The translations under genes were made by a program, and so were the position numbers. 64,000 nt of DNA from NCBI GenBank assembly GCA_022457155.1, contig JAJGOT010000039.1, forward strand, positions 405,001-469,000, written 5' to 3'. Shown in pieces: positions 1 to 11,329 of this stretch (positions within the stretch are counted from its first letter, which is position 1; each line of letters starts with the position of its first letter). The notes under the pieces were generated by a model. It was not told the DNA's origin and searched no databases. It was given only the letters and a program-made list of their open reading frames with translations. The DNA comes from Cladopsammia gracilis. Taxonomy: Eukaryota; Cnidaria; Anthozoa; Scleractinia; Dendrophylliidae.

Positions 1-474
1 ATTTATTTTTTACATGGTATTGGCTATGTATTCGTTGAGGGATGGTTCTGTCTATCCTCAATAGGCTGTTTTAGCAACAGGACGGGACGTCAGGTGAGGA
101 CGTCGCGCTCGGTTAAAGGGACTGGAAACTAGCAGTTTTGGCGCGTTCTCATTTTGTCAAGTCGTGTTGAGGACGTGAGATCAGCCATTTTGCCGTCGGC
201 GAGAGAACGTCGAAGAAAAAGCTAGGTAAGAGGCCTTAAATTAACTTCCTAACAAATAATTTCGATTTGTTTAGCTTACATGATCTCGGGGAAGTCTAAC
301 AGTAGTATTTTTCTCGGTTTTGTTCTTTTAAAATCGCCAAAACATTCTATCACAACAAAGCATATTTTTCTGTGCTCCAGTGAAGCTTACAGTGTCCAAG
401 TGTTTCCTCGCCGTGAATATTTTAGCAGGCTTTTATGCTAATGAATTGCACTATCTTTCGTATTTCAGGTTGGA

Positions 475-854
475 AATGGCTGATGCACATAAGAAGTAAG
501 ACTTAAGTAAATTCGAATTTTAAAATGTTTATTCTTAACTTGGAGAACCAGTTACAACTTTTTAAGCTTACTGCTCGTTACTAGAAATCTAAAAATTTTT
601 AAACTTATCGAATTGAAGTTTGTTACATAAGTACCGTATATAGAATATGGCTTTGGATCTGAAAGCCGTAAATATGATGCACATGGCTGGAAAAGATGGG
701 TCTGCTTCAAAAGCAACTCCAAATGCAGATAGAAAGTCAACAGCAACAACAGCAGCAACAGAACATGATACAACAGCAACTCATGGCCATGATGCAGCAG
801 CAACAACAGCAAATGCAGCTTATGTTTGGACAAGTCTTTAAAGACAAGCAGTGA
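475..854 (+). pseudogene. remnant of second Harbinger ORF (Gln-rich C-terminus)
   Basis: A possible short exon after an AG at about 474 starts with ATG at 477 (MADAHKK) and meets a GTAAG donor. Further on, one frame open from 678 to the stop at 852-854 encodes a Gln/Met-rich tail that begins near WLEKMGLLQKQLQMQIE and ends FGQVFKDKQ. The preceding TAA and TGA in that frame mean the copy is broken or that splicing is not understood. Harbinger elements usually carry a Myb/SANT-like partner protein. Assigning this tail to such a partner rests on position and composition only; no Myb domain is visible. Confidence 0.35.
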
Positions 855-1024
855 TATTGTTTGGTGAAACTGTTTTTTTAATCTGTAACTTTTGATCAAT
901 ACATTCCATGTTTCAGTCCCTTATAATTTCAGGCGGCTGTTATGTAAATTTAAAAAGTTAATTAATAAACGAGGTTGTTGTTATGAAATGCATAATGTAT
1001 TGCTCAGTTACTATTCCGTGTAGA

Positions 1025-2099
1025 TTACCAGAAATAGTCTTGGAGACTAGGAGGATCAAAATTAAAATATTCAGACACAATATTCCCATAGATGCATGTA
1101 TGGGCATTCTGGAGAATACCACAAACTAGGTATATTTTCCCCACTGGACTTAGGCCAATTTTAAGTTGCTTTTTAAAGTCAACAAACTTGTAATAGTTTT
1201 GAATGTTTCCGAATATCCACTCTACAGATATCCTGACTTCACTCATCGCTTCATTGAATCTCTGCATTTGAGGCGTCAAATGTGCATCTCTAAATGGAGC
1301 TTGTAAATGAATTCCTAGGGGGTAAGCTGGGTCCCCATACAAGCATAAGGGTTGACCATGATCCCAAGCAACCCTTTGCAGTTCCCTTAACATTCCTGAT
1401 TCGTGTAGCATCGTGCTATCGTGTCTTCGTCCTTCAAATGGCCCAGCTAAATTAGCGATAAGGCCATTTGGGGTCACAATGCTTTGAAATTTTATAGCAT
1501 GGACACGTTTGTGTCCATTGTACACTACGCGTTGATTGTTTTGAGGCCTTGCTATTCTGCAGAGTCCCATCAACAAAACCAAAACAGTTATGCAATGGAG
1601 CCCCTCGATTGTGGATGCTTGCTGCATAGCGCCGCAGTATTTGAGGCTGAAGAAATGGCTGATTCCAAGACTCGAGACGATGGTGATGTGTGGTGTATAC
1701 GTAATTCAATACTGTGTTGAAAATAAGGCACAATTCCGTCGGATTTCTGCCAAAGCGCGGAACCATGTCAGTGTACCTGCATGGAAAAGCGAGCCGTTTT
1801 AAAAGAATGCACAAGCCTTCAAGTTTAGAACATACTGTTCTCTGTGAACAAATGAACGTGTCTGGTAAACCTAAAACTTCCAATAACGAGTAGATGTCAG
1901 CTTTGTTGAATCTTAATTCTGTTCTGCACTCGGCATCATCCCAGTTATCGAAGTCAAATTTCTCAAATTTCCAGTAGGGAAACAATTCCCTGGACTTGTT
2001 TTCCTCGTATAATACAGCAAATTCCACGGCGTCGATAACATTGGCTTGATATGCAAAAAGGAATGCCTCTCTAACGCTTCGAAGACCTCCGTTCGCCAT
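1025..2099 (-). pseudogene. Harbinger DDE nuclease (HARBI1-like), frameshifted
   Basis: The protein is read from ATG at 2099 in one frame to about 1560 and then in a second frame to the stop at 1025. Frame 1 holds the N-terminal region and the first catalytic Asp in FGFVDGT. Frame 2 continues with NNQRVVYNGHKRVHAIKFQS, the second Asp in YGDPAYPL, and the Glu in SVEWIFGNIQNY, followed by the usual CGILQNAHTCIYGN tail. These are signatures of the DDE_Tnp_4 / HARBI1 family. The frames part just after the first Asp, at about 1558-1566, consistent with a +1 insertion or a 2-nt deletion. Apart from this break all three DDE residues are present, so decay looks fairly recent. It lies in an element with matching terminal inverted repeats. 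Confidence 0.85.
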
Positions 2100-2236
2100 G
2101 ATGAAAACAAAACCAACATCCGCGTCTTGGATTTCCCGCGCTTTTCACTGCGCGCGTTCTGCCCCAGTACTCCCGTCCTCATACGCGGTCAAATGACGCG
2201 TCCTCTGGCCATCGCGTCCTGTTGCTAAAACAGTCT

Positions 2237-2814
2237 AATTTCTTTATCGCGACAGCAACATGATATTTCAAATTCTTTGCCTATTACTCATGGTCACGCG
2301 CCGCTATGACGTGGGTAAACATTTGAATTCGAGCTCTCATCTGTTGCCATCACCACGTGCGATTTGGTAAAGAATTGGCGTTCGCGCTAGTTTTTCTATT
2401 TTTTTGCTGCTACACCGTACAACCAGGTCAAAACAGCTGTCCACGGTTGCATTTTGGCTTTCAGTTTGGGCTCTATCATGTCGTTGTCGCGTTAAATGTT
2501 CTACGTAGTATCAGCCTTGCTCTATACTTTGATCTTAATACTAACGCACTTCTGCTTCAACGATTTTGCTGAAACTTGGTAAGGTCATGTGTTAAGTCAA
2601 TGTAAGCTGATTCCAGAAATTTAACACAAATATAACAGAAAACGTTTTTTACTGTGTGCGCTTTTGTTCAAAAAGTGGGGTTTATTTAAGCTCGACTATC
2701 ACTAAAAATATTTTTCCCAGTTAAATAAAAATAATAAATAAATAAATAAATAAATTACTTTTAGTGTCACAGGTATTTAGCACGCGAGTACTAATAATAG
2801 ACCTCTTTGGCTGC
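2237..2814. repeat. non-coding; dispersed repeat copy (about 2536-2790)
   Basis: No gene is seen. The part from about 2536 matches, base for base over long stretches, the sequence at about 23473-23690 (cacttctgcttcaacgattt ... ttttcccagttaaa), so it is a dispersed repeat with at least two copies here. An (AAAT)n microsatellite lies at about 2728-2757. The short ORF at 2357-2572 has no recognisable features. Confidence 0.6.
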
Positions 2815-4125
2815 GGTCACATCTGGGCTACTAACTATAGTTAAGACGGAGATAACTATAGTTAGCTATTTCGGTAATGTGACCGCTTCTCTGTTCGCTC
2901 TAACTATAGTTAGGCCCAGTTCAGACGCCGAACTTTTATGAGCCGAACTTAATGCAAATGAGCAAAAGCTATTGTTTTTGCTCATTTACATTAGGTTCGG
3001 CTCATGAAAAGTACGGCGTCTGGACCTGGCCTTAGAAAATAGACAAATTCGGCTAACGCATTGCTGTACCTAATTCAAACCTTCTGGGAATAACATCCTT
3101 TGTTCACAATATTTCCATATAATTTTCATGTCAATGCTTCATTGATATGGAAATATGACGAACAAAGAGTTCTAATCCCAAAAGGTTTGAATTGGGTACA
3201 ACAATGCGTTAGCCGAATTTGTCTATTGACGCCTCGGTGATCTAAAACAATACAGACTAAGGCCCCGTCCACACGTATGCGTTTACGTTCGTAAACGCAT
3301 ATTTTTTTTTAATCTAAAACGCTCCCGTCCACACGAAGCCAGCCATCGTTTACGATTCGTTTTCACCTGTCCACACGTAAACGCTAAAACGATACGTAAA
3401 CGCTAAACATCTGCATTGAGCATGCGCTAGATGACTTGAACATGCGCCATAAACAGCTGTGACATCAGCGTTTACGAAAATATGGTAAACGGCGTTTTCG
3501 AAAATATCCACTTTGGAGAGCGTTCTCGAAAATATCCGTTTAGGGTGACGGTTTTCATCGATTAAGTGTGGACGGGAGGCCTAAACGCATAAAAAAATAT
3601 GCGTTTACAAACGTAAACGTATACGTGTGGACGGTGCATAACTATAGTTATACCCAAGCAGGGTTCATGGGTTAGTCTTAAGTTTACAAACAAACAACCA
3701 ATCAGAATGTGACAATTCTTTTCGCACGTGCGAGATGAGCATATATAAATATGCAAAATAAAAACCAAGCGTGAAGCGAGGGGGAAACCAAAAACAACAA
3801 ACAAAAAACTTACATACAACAAGGTAGCAACACGTGTACCCGGCGTCGAGCATCCGTTAAAATTCTCAGCTTATTTCTCATGTTTCTCCGACGGTTTGCC
3901 GCACGAAAAAAATAAATAAAAAGAAAAACTAGACACACTTTACGTCGGTCAACCATGTTGACATTTCACGGATCAACAATAAGGGCCGTCACGAACCTCT
4001 TTTAATTCTGACGTCATCCATAGGCTAATAAGAACTAACTGTAATTAACTGCGTGGTGTGACCGCAAAGTCGACCGAAAGCACTAACTATACTACAGTTA
4101 GGTATGACGTCACGTAACTTGAGAC
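2815..4125. repeat. nest of palindromic MITEs
   Basis: Three near-perfect hairpins follow one another: 2911-3034 (arms GGCCCAGTTCAGACGCCGAA... and its inverse), 3039-3228 (arms AGACAAATTCGGCTAACGCA...) and 3261-3636 (arms GGCCCCGTCCACACGTATGC...). They sit inside a region whose outer edges carry GCGGTCACA near 2815 and its inverse near 4058, plus repeated taactatagtta motifs. The simplest reading is serial insertion of small non-autonomous DNA transposons into each other. Confidence 0.7.
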
Positions 4126-5465
4126 TAACTTAAGTCAGGCGGTGTGCGTCACGAGATTTGACCAATAGCAAGCCGTTGTTTAAACAATAGTCCTCGCGGC
4201 AAACAAGAAGCTATTTCAGCGCGTGGAGTTGAAAAAATTGTTCCTTTTCAAGGATTTCGGCGGTGTGAATTGAAAATGTTTTCAGGCAGAATTAAAGAGA
4301 AATATCCCTTCTTCGTTATGGCTACAATTAAATGTTACATTCGAGCACAATGACTGCCTTAGCTGATCTCAAAGTAAACCTACTCGGTTCAATTGCCACA
4401 TTATCGTCAACTGAACTTTCACACCTTTTCTTAGACTTCTCATTCCTTTACACGTTTGTTTTTCGTCAATAATTTGGGACATACAGTTAATTTAGCCTTT
4501 CTTCTTTGAGAATTTCGGGGTCTACCCGGGTCTACCCCTTTTAGTTTTTATCTCGTTAATGTGCATGCGCATTAAACGAGATATAGGTATCATGTACAAG
4601 AAAAAGGGACAAAAGTTGTTAACAAAAGTTTGTGGACTTTTGTCCGGAGAGGTAGTTCTTTATACAAGCTATATTATGGCATTGAGGATATAGTTGGTTA
4701 AACCGGTTAGGATTTCAAGAAGGTCGTCACATACGGCCACTAAAATTTTTGGGGAGCTCCCCCGGACCTATTGTTAATTTCCCTAGGGTATTGGGATGTC
4801 ATGTCATGTCATGTTTTTAAGTGGATGTGTCCGAGACGGCTTAATTGATCTTCAAAGGTTTAAGAAATTTGTGTTTTTCTTGTCAATCATTTTTCGTAAA
4901 GCCATAAGACCTCGTTTAGAAGGGTAAAAAAGGTCAAATGTATGTTCTTGGGAAACGCAGTTTTAGAAATTCACGGTGTATTTTTATAATGAATGGAGAC
5001 GTTTTGAGGAAGTTAAATGGCACGGGAAAGTTTGTGTTTTTATATGAGCGATAATATAATAAATTGAGGAATAATCAATTAAGGAAAATAACGAAATATA
5101 ATATCCAATGTATTCAACACTTTTGAGAGATTTGACAGATCGTAAAGTATAAATAGGTGATGTCATGTTTAATTCTCGCGGAGAATGCAGAGTGAATTTT
5201 TGTGTTTAGTTAAATATACGTATTGGATTCGTTTAGCAGTAAAATTTTGTTCCTAAAGATTGTTTTTTTGTATGTGTTGATAGTTTGTCGAGATTTTTGA
5301 GGAAAACAGTAATTAGTAATTTCAGTTTTGAATGGGTAAAAATGTTGAGGTGTCATGATTATGCAATAGTATGCAAGAGAGGTGAGATTTTGTCGACTAA
5401 GCTAATGAAGTATCAATCTTTCGGTTTGATTATGCAAGAGTATGGATTTGGCTTTTGTTCTATTT
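4126..5465. repeat. repeat unit, copy 1 (4537-5050), no gene
   Basis: From about 4537 to 5050 the sequence is closely repeated in direct orientation at 8530-9050. It starts with a hairpin around TCTCGTTAATGTGCATGCGC and runs through GGGAAAGTTTGTGTTTT and ATATGAGCG. No gene-like ORF was found in the stretch. The flank to 5465 is AT-rich and also has weak similarity to about 9100-9140. Confidence 0.6.
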
Positions 5466-5816
5466 GGCATGTTGTAAAACCTGGACTGGATTGGAGTGGA
5501 ATGCACTGGACTGGATTTGTAAAGCATGGACTGGATTTGTAAAAGGTGGATTTGTAAAAGGTGGATTTGTAAAAGGTGGATTTGTAAAAGATGAATTGTA
5601 AAAGGTGGATTTGTAAAACGTGGATTTGTAAAACGTGGATTTGTAAAACAAAAAAAATCAACAATGAAAAACAATGAAACATTTATTTATTTTGTTTGCA
5701 GATTCTTTTCTTTCTCTTTTTACCTTGATTACCATACAGTGATCCGATCAAACAACGTCAATGGGATACATTCCAAATAATTCATTCTTTACTTTTACGA
5801 TTAATTCACTTCAACA
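5466..5816 (+). repeat. left inverted arm with 15-bp tandem array
   Basis: The array of TTTGTAAAAGGTGGA-type units runs from about 5513 to 5648. The unique inner arm then runs to CACTTCAACA at 5816. The 15-bp period is a multiple of three, so all frames stay open; the ORFs reading FTNPPFTNPP or YKSTFYKSTF here are artefacts. Confidence 0.85.
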
Positions 5817-6305
5817 TTAACTGTAACGAAAGCATAATAAGCAATAATTCCCTAGTTTCCTTTATATTGTATCAGAACGCAATAGTTCAACGACAACAAG
5901 AACAAAAAACGAAACATGGGTGCTAGACGCGTTAACACTGTTGAATCAACAAAAGTTTTACAATAATGTCCAAGCGTTCGACCTAGTAACGAAACAACAG
6001 CAACAATAAATGTAAGTGTGGCGCTGGTCACCTCGCTAAACCTAATACAAGATGATGAAAAACCTAATACATGATGATGCTCCCCTGATTCGACAGGTGA
6101 TTTAAAAAAAAACGTTATACTCTTCAGCTTAGTAACTGTGAACTAAAGTTAACGCGATCTTTTTGCATCATTTTTTTTTAAGTTCGTAATCGTAACCTCT
6201 TGCAGGCGCAAAAAAAAATGTGATAGAAACGCTTTTGACAAACGTTGTTCATTTCTTGTTTAATATTTACATATATATAAATATCGATAACGATTATGAT
6301 CCAAT

Positions 6306-7190
6306 CTAATCAAGCCGCGCGCATTTGTTTCCGTCAGAATAAACCTCGCCCCTGTACGGGTTGGTGAGATTGGGGTTCTCAAGCGAGTACATTAGAAGAC
6401 CTAGAGACCAGATGTTAGCCTTCTGAAGATCTTCTTGACTTGCGAACTTCAATTCGTCGAGCTGAATCTCTGGTGCCATGTAAACAGGGGCACCACGACA
6501 GGTAGATTCCGTTCTTGTTTCCAGAAACGAGCCGGTCTGGATGTCTAGTAATCGGCTGAGGCCAAAGTCTGCGAGTTTGCACACTATTGGGCATTTACCA
6601 TACGATGTTGTGATATCATTCTTATCGTAGTGTTGGTTGCAGACGAGAGTATTCCCAGGCTTCAAATCTCAGTGGGCAATACCGTTGTCATGAAGAAAGG
6701 CAAGTCCAGTTACTGCATCTCTAGCACAAACCAGTAACAAGTCGGCGAATGAAGAAAAGTCGAACTCAGCATCGACAAAATGGACGAAGTCCTCTAGCGT
6801 AGACACTTTTTTCTCAACACCAAGGGGACCGAAGTCGAAGCACGAATGCTCCATCATGATCGTGTGGGGCTCCTGGCAAAACTTTAAAAAACAGGAGATG
6901 TTTCGGTGGCCTTTCACGCTATGCAATGTAGCAGCTTCTTTTTCGAAACGTCGTTTAGCATCTGCCGCTTCCCCTTTGAGTTTCTTGATGACAACACAAT
7001 GCTCCTCGTCGGTGCATTTCGCCAAATAAACAGATCCAAATGTGCCACTCCCTATCTCTTCCTTCATGCATATTGTATTCCATGTAAACTCTGGCAAAGA
7101 AAACTGCCGTCTTCGCTTTTTAAGAGAAAGAGATGGAAGCTTGAAAGCTGCCATCTCAATCACAAGCGCACCGTGAAGCTTTCGCGCCAA
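6306..7190 (-). pseudogene. protein kinase, nonsense mutation in HRD motif
   Basis: Reading from ATG at 7190, the kinase fold is clear: Gly-rich loop in EEIGSGTFGSVYLAKC, the ATP-anchoring Lys in CVVIKKLKG, then LAFLHDNGIAH. The next codon is TGA at 6669-6671 where the family has Arg of HRD. The frame then resumes as DLKPGNTLV, ADFGLSR (DFG), PVYMAPEI (APE) and LQKANIWSLG, where the usual Asp is Asn. It ends at a stop just after subdomain IX, so the C-lobe is incomplete. CGA to TGA is a single CpG-type transition. The gene has no introns and lies wholly between the inverted arms of the foldback element, minus strand. The exact kinase subfamily is not recognised. It is probably a captured host gene copy, now dead. 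Confidence 0.8.
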
Positions 7191-7507
7191 AATTTAAATT
7201 ATGCAATATTAAATTGGTCAAAGGTCAAAACATTCTATTTATGGATGCATGTGTTGGTGGTTTTCACTGTCACGCCATCAAAAAATAAATTCGAAACCAT
7301 TTCATGAAAAAAGCTGATAAATTCAAATGTTATAAAATGGTAATAAATAAACAACATCTCCCAGTCTCAGTTCTGTACGGTACACCAGTCTTGAGTTATC
7401 CAAGTGTCAGGCTTAACACGACTCCCGCTGGTCGCTTAATGTATTTTAGCCTTCTTTGTTCTGAACGGAGGATTATATGTTCTTTTCGGAGTCATTTGTG
7501 TAGGGTG

Positions 7508-7902
7508 TTGAAGTGAATTAATCGTAAAAGTAAAGAATGAATTATTTGGAATGTATACCATTGACGTTGTTTGATCGGATCACTGTATGGTAATCAAGGT
7601 AAAAAGAGAAAGAAAAGAATCTGCAAACAAAATAAATAAATGTTTCATTGTTTTTCATTGTTGATTTTTTTTGTTTTACAAATCCACGTTTTACAAATCC
7701 ACGTTTTACAAATCCACCTTTTACAAATCCATCTTTTACAAATCCACCTTTTACAAATCCACCTTTTACAAATCCATCTTTTACAAATCCATCTTTTACA
7801 AATCCACCTTTTACAAATCCACCTTTTACAAATTCAGTCCATGTTTTACAAATCCAGTCCAGTCCATTCCACTCCACTCCAGTCCAGCTTTTACAACATG
7901 CC
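7508..7902 (-). repeat. right inverted arm with 15-bp tandem array
   Basis: This is the reverse complement of 5466-5816, with only occasional mismatches in the unique inner part (7508-7665) and a slightly longer 15-bp array (about 7674-7850). The outer end TTTTACAACATGCC abuts the second copy of GTTCTATTT at 7903-7911. Confidence 0.85.
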
Positions 7903-8529
7903 GTTCTATTTGGGAGCTAATTGAAAACATAAGCTTACCGCAATATTGCGTTACGTGTTAGCATTTCTTATTCACGGTTTGGCTGTGGCGTAATACAATC
8001 AATCTATTTTGAACAAATACGCTACACTAACATGAAAATTATTTATAGTCACACTCGAGACTCTTTTGTTACTCATGACTTTTATTGATTTGCTGGCTCC
8101 TAAAAGGGCTCTTGCCCTTACGCCGGCTATAATAAACACAAGCAACAAGTCGCATTACATCCGTCTAAAAACTAATACTACACTACATTCACCTACTTGT
8201 ATTCATAGAAATATACATATATTTGCCTCAATCAAACAGTGGGCTGGCATAAACGTAGCAGTCGCTAGACTGTCAAAAATGCCAACGAAGGTTTTAGCGA
8301 GCTCCACGCAGCTATAAAGCGTAGCGAATACAAGCTCAAATTACAGCCTTTACTGAGACACTTACGATACGACCAAAAACAGATCACTGGATTCACCCCT
8401 CTCATAAAATAGAAGTCTGTATACGGGTGAACATTTCAAGTTCGTTTACCAACAGGTTGCAACTGAACTGACTGAAAATTCTAAAAACTGACAGGAATCT
8501 TCTGCGACACCTCCTTTCAACAACCTTGA
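7903..8529. repeat. TE-derived flank, no gene
   Basis: A stretch at about 7922-7985 (aaaacataagcttaccgcaa...) recurs at about 21850-21912, so it is a dispersed repeat into which the foldback element seems to have inserted. The part at about 8365-8465 is an inverted copy of 9517-9600. No supported coding region. Confidence 0.5.
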
Positions 8530-9938
8530 CGGGCTTTTTATCTCGTTAATGTGCATGCGCATTAAGCGAGATTTCGGAATTGAGTACGAAAATGGGACAA
8601 AAGTTGTTAACAAAATTTTGTGGACTTTTGTCCGGGGGGTTTCTTCTTCCTTCTTTATAGAAGCTATATTAGGGCATTGAGGATATGGTTGGTTAAACCG
8701 GTTAGGATTTTAAGAAGGGCGTCACATACTGCCACTAATATTTTTGGGGAGCACCCCCGGACCTATTGTTAATTTCCCTAGGGTATTGGGATGTCAGAAC
8801 TTGTCATGAACTTGTCATATCTCACATTACGTTACCGCAAAGGTATTAGTCCTTCTTCAATTTCGATATCTCACGTTACCTATCAGTTTCAATCATTTGT
8901 CGTCAAGCCATTATAGCTGCTTTAAAAGGGTAAAAATAGGTCAAATGTGTTTTCTTGGGAAACGTAGTTTGAGAATTTCACGGTGTATTTTACTAATGGA
9001 GACGTTTTAAGAAAGTTAAATGGGACAGGAAAGTTTGTGTTTTAATATGAGCGGTATGGCAGAGCAAAATAGCATGAACTTTGCGTTTTTTTCTATTCAT
9101 TGCTATTACGGTTTGATTGTGCAATAGTATGGTAAAGACGTCATAGTTTTGTTGATTTTTTGGCTTATAATGATGACGGTTGAATGGAATTGCGGCAAGC
9201 GTTCAATGGCGAAAATTTTTACGTCTTTTGCGTACTGTTGCATAATCAAACTGTTATAGCAATGATTAATGTTTTAAAATAGCACAAAAGCGAAAGCGCG
9301 AGCAGTCCGCCGGCTTTGTTTCAAAGCCACGGGCTACAAGCACATCGAAAACGGCATCCGTGTCGTAGAATTCACACGTTTACAAAAGGCAGTGCCACGC
9401 AAATTAGTCACTCAAGGGCTTGAGTTATTTTTTAAGTACACGGGTCAGCCAATACTATGCTACCGGTGCCAGTCTTCCGAGCACGTTGTGTTCTCATTGC
9501 AAGTGCAGGTTCAATCAAATTAGTTGCAACCTGTAGGTAAACGAACTTAAAATATTCACCCATATACGGACTTCTATTTTATGAAAGGGGTCAATCCGGC
9601 GATTTTTTTTTTCTGTTAGCCCCTGAAGAAGGTTTGTTTTCAAACCGAAATATTGGGCAAATTCGTTTTAATATATATATATATATATACCTGAATTTTT
9701 CAAAACGTGTTCAATGAAAATTTACGCAATTTCACTGCAACTAGCCCAAACAAGGGTTTTTATGAGCCCAATCAGCCCGAAAATGACAGAGAAGAGAGAG
9801 AAGAGGAAAAGGGAGCAATTGCGAGCGAAAAAAATGACTAGCAACAATCTATTATATTTTATACCTTTATATTAAAAACAAGGCCAAGAACGCTCACAAA
9901 CGCTTACTTGGAGCGATATCGTTTTCAAAAATCCAGGT

Positions 9939-9972
<34 letters not shown>

Positions 9973-10405
9973 TTTGTTTTATTCTTTTATTTACTCCTTC
10001 ATCGCTTTGCCGTAAGGATCAGTTTGCCGTTTTCTGATTTTTTTTTAGTCATATGGGAAGTTTGACTCAGTCAAAGCTTTAATTTTAGCTTGTATTCAGT
10101 ACGCTTGATAGCTGCGTGGGGCTAATTAACACCACTCGTATTACTAATCACGTTAAAAGTGACATCAAATGTTCTAGATATGGCTTGTTCTCAAAAGAAC
10201 ATGCTATTTTGCTCTGCCTATCGCTCATATTAAAACACAAACTTTCCCGTCTCATTTAACTCCCTTATACGGACTTCTATTTTATGAAAGGGGTCAATCC
10301 GGCGATCTTTTTTTTTAGTCATATGGGAACTTTGACTCAGTCCAAGCTTTAATTGTAGCTTGTATTCACTACGCTTGATAGCTGCGTGGGGCTAATTAAA
10401 ACCAC
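8530..10405. repeat. repeat unit copy 2 and nested TE remnants
   Basis: 8530-9050 is the direct copy of 4537-5050. A further partial inverted copy lies near 10190-10262. The phrase acggacttctattttatgaa occurs at about 9560 and 10268, and a block starting agtcatatgggaa occurs at about 10049 and 10317, i.e. a local tandem duplication. CTGAAGAAGG...AACCGAAATATTGG near 9630-9660 looks like a common retroelement tail, which is a weak call. (AT)n microsatellites lie at 9670-9690 and 9943-9968. No gene. Confidence 0.55.
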
Positions 10406-10428
10406 TCTAACCCTAACCCTAACCCTAC
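10406..10428 (+). repeat. short interstitial telomere-like repeat
   Basis: Just over three units of CCCTAA, the animal telomere repeat, are present. They sit at the sharp change from the preceding repeat block to a G-poor, A/C-rich block. Confidence 0.7.
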
Positions 10429-11329
10429 AAAATCAAAAACATGACGGTAAAATTAAATCAAATAAATTGCCACTTTTACACTCTATATAGTTTAACACTC
10501 AAAGAAAACAAACTGCTCGTAGTCTAAACGAACGTCTCTGTAACAGGCTATTCTCTTCTAAAAATCACATCTTTCTTAGTTCACTCACCACCCTTCCCCC
10601 CCCCCCCCCCTCGCTCAAAAAATATTAAGACTTTTAACAATAATTAACTTCAAATACCAATAAAATAAAAACCAATTCATTTCTAAAATTTAAAATGATC
10701 CATTTAATCCCTAATAGTTAGGAAACAGATGACACCACAACAGCATTAGATCATTCCTTCAACAACCATTGACAACTAACCACAATTAAACAAGTTTCAA
10801 CAAAATATTACAGATCATACAACATTTAATAACCAATCTTAAACAATTTGTCAATGTTGCTAACCCTTACATTTAAACGCTATTTCGGACAACCCATCTC
10901 TTTAAATCGTAATTCATCTTCATTTTCTTTCAACTTACCAATTAAACGTTATCCTTATAAAAACACAGCCCTTTGCATTGTTTTATCAAACATATCAATC
11001 AAAATATAAAAGGTATCTCCACAATACAATGCTCTTCCTTAAAACGATGTACACCTTTTCAGTTCAAAAACAAAAGAGAATAATCACCCATTTTACCCGT
11101 CAAGCTGTAAATCAAATAATTAGACAAATTCGCAAACAACTGCACGAAAAAGTGCTTTTCAAACACTACAAACAATGTCTCTCAAATAGACATACAGTAT
11201 TCTCACGAATAACCAGCATCACAGCTACCCTTGGCTACAAGTATAAACGCAATGAAACTTCACCACACTTCGAACATAAATTCGCCTTTCGCGCTCCATC
11301 ATAGTCCATCATTTAATGTGAAGGCCGAC

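Larger units (their letters stand above)
64..2236. mobile_element. PIF/Harbinger-type DNA transposon, decayed
   Basis: The element is bounded by inverted copies of CTGTTTTAGCAACAGGACG, at 66-84 and, reverse-complemented, at 2215-2233. Between them lie a Harbinger-family DDE nuclease on the minus strand (1025-2099) and remnants of a short second ORF on the plus strand (to 854). This two-gene plan, a DDE nuclease plus a small DNA-binding partner, is typical of PIF/Harbinger transposons. The exact outer ends and target duplication are not clear: a TA flanks both ends, but a full TWA duplication could not be matched. The nuclease is frameshifted, so the copy is inactive unless helped in trans. 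Confidence 0.75.
5466..7902. mobile_element. foldback/Mutator-like element carrying a kinase pseudogene
   Basis: The element begins GGCATGTTGTAAAA and ends with the inverse TTTTACAACATGCC. It is flanked on both sides by GTTCTATTT (5457-5465 and 7903-7911), a 9-bp target-site duplication. The inverted arms are long (5466-5816 and 7508-7902). The outer part of each arm is a 15-bp tandem array (TTTGTAAAAGGTGGA variants, about 9 and 11 copies). The inner part is unique sequence matched almost exactly between the arms. Nine-bp duplications and tandem-repeat arms are known for FB/foldback elements; 9-bp duplications and captured genes are known for Mutator-like elements. No transposase is present. 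The only coding-like content is a minus-strand kinase pseudogene in the 1.7-kb centre. Confidence 0.8.

Noticed and set aside
5402..5682. Overlapping repeat ORFs in several frames (FTNPPFTNPP, YKSTFYKSTF)
   Set aside because: 15-bp tandem units in the foldback arms keep all frames open; the same happens at 7640-7961.
6669..6671. TGA as a selenocysteine codon or programmed readthrough
   Set aside because: The position is the HRD Arg, one CpG transition from CGA; the C-lobe is also truncated and the copy lies in a mobile element.
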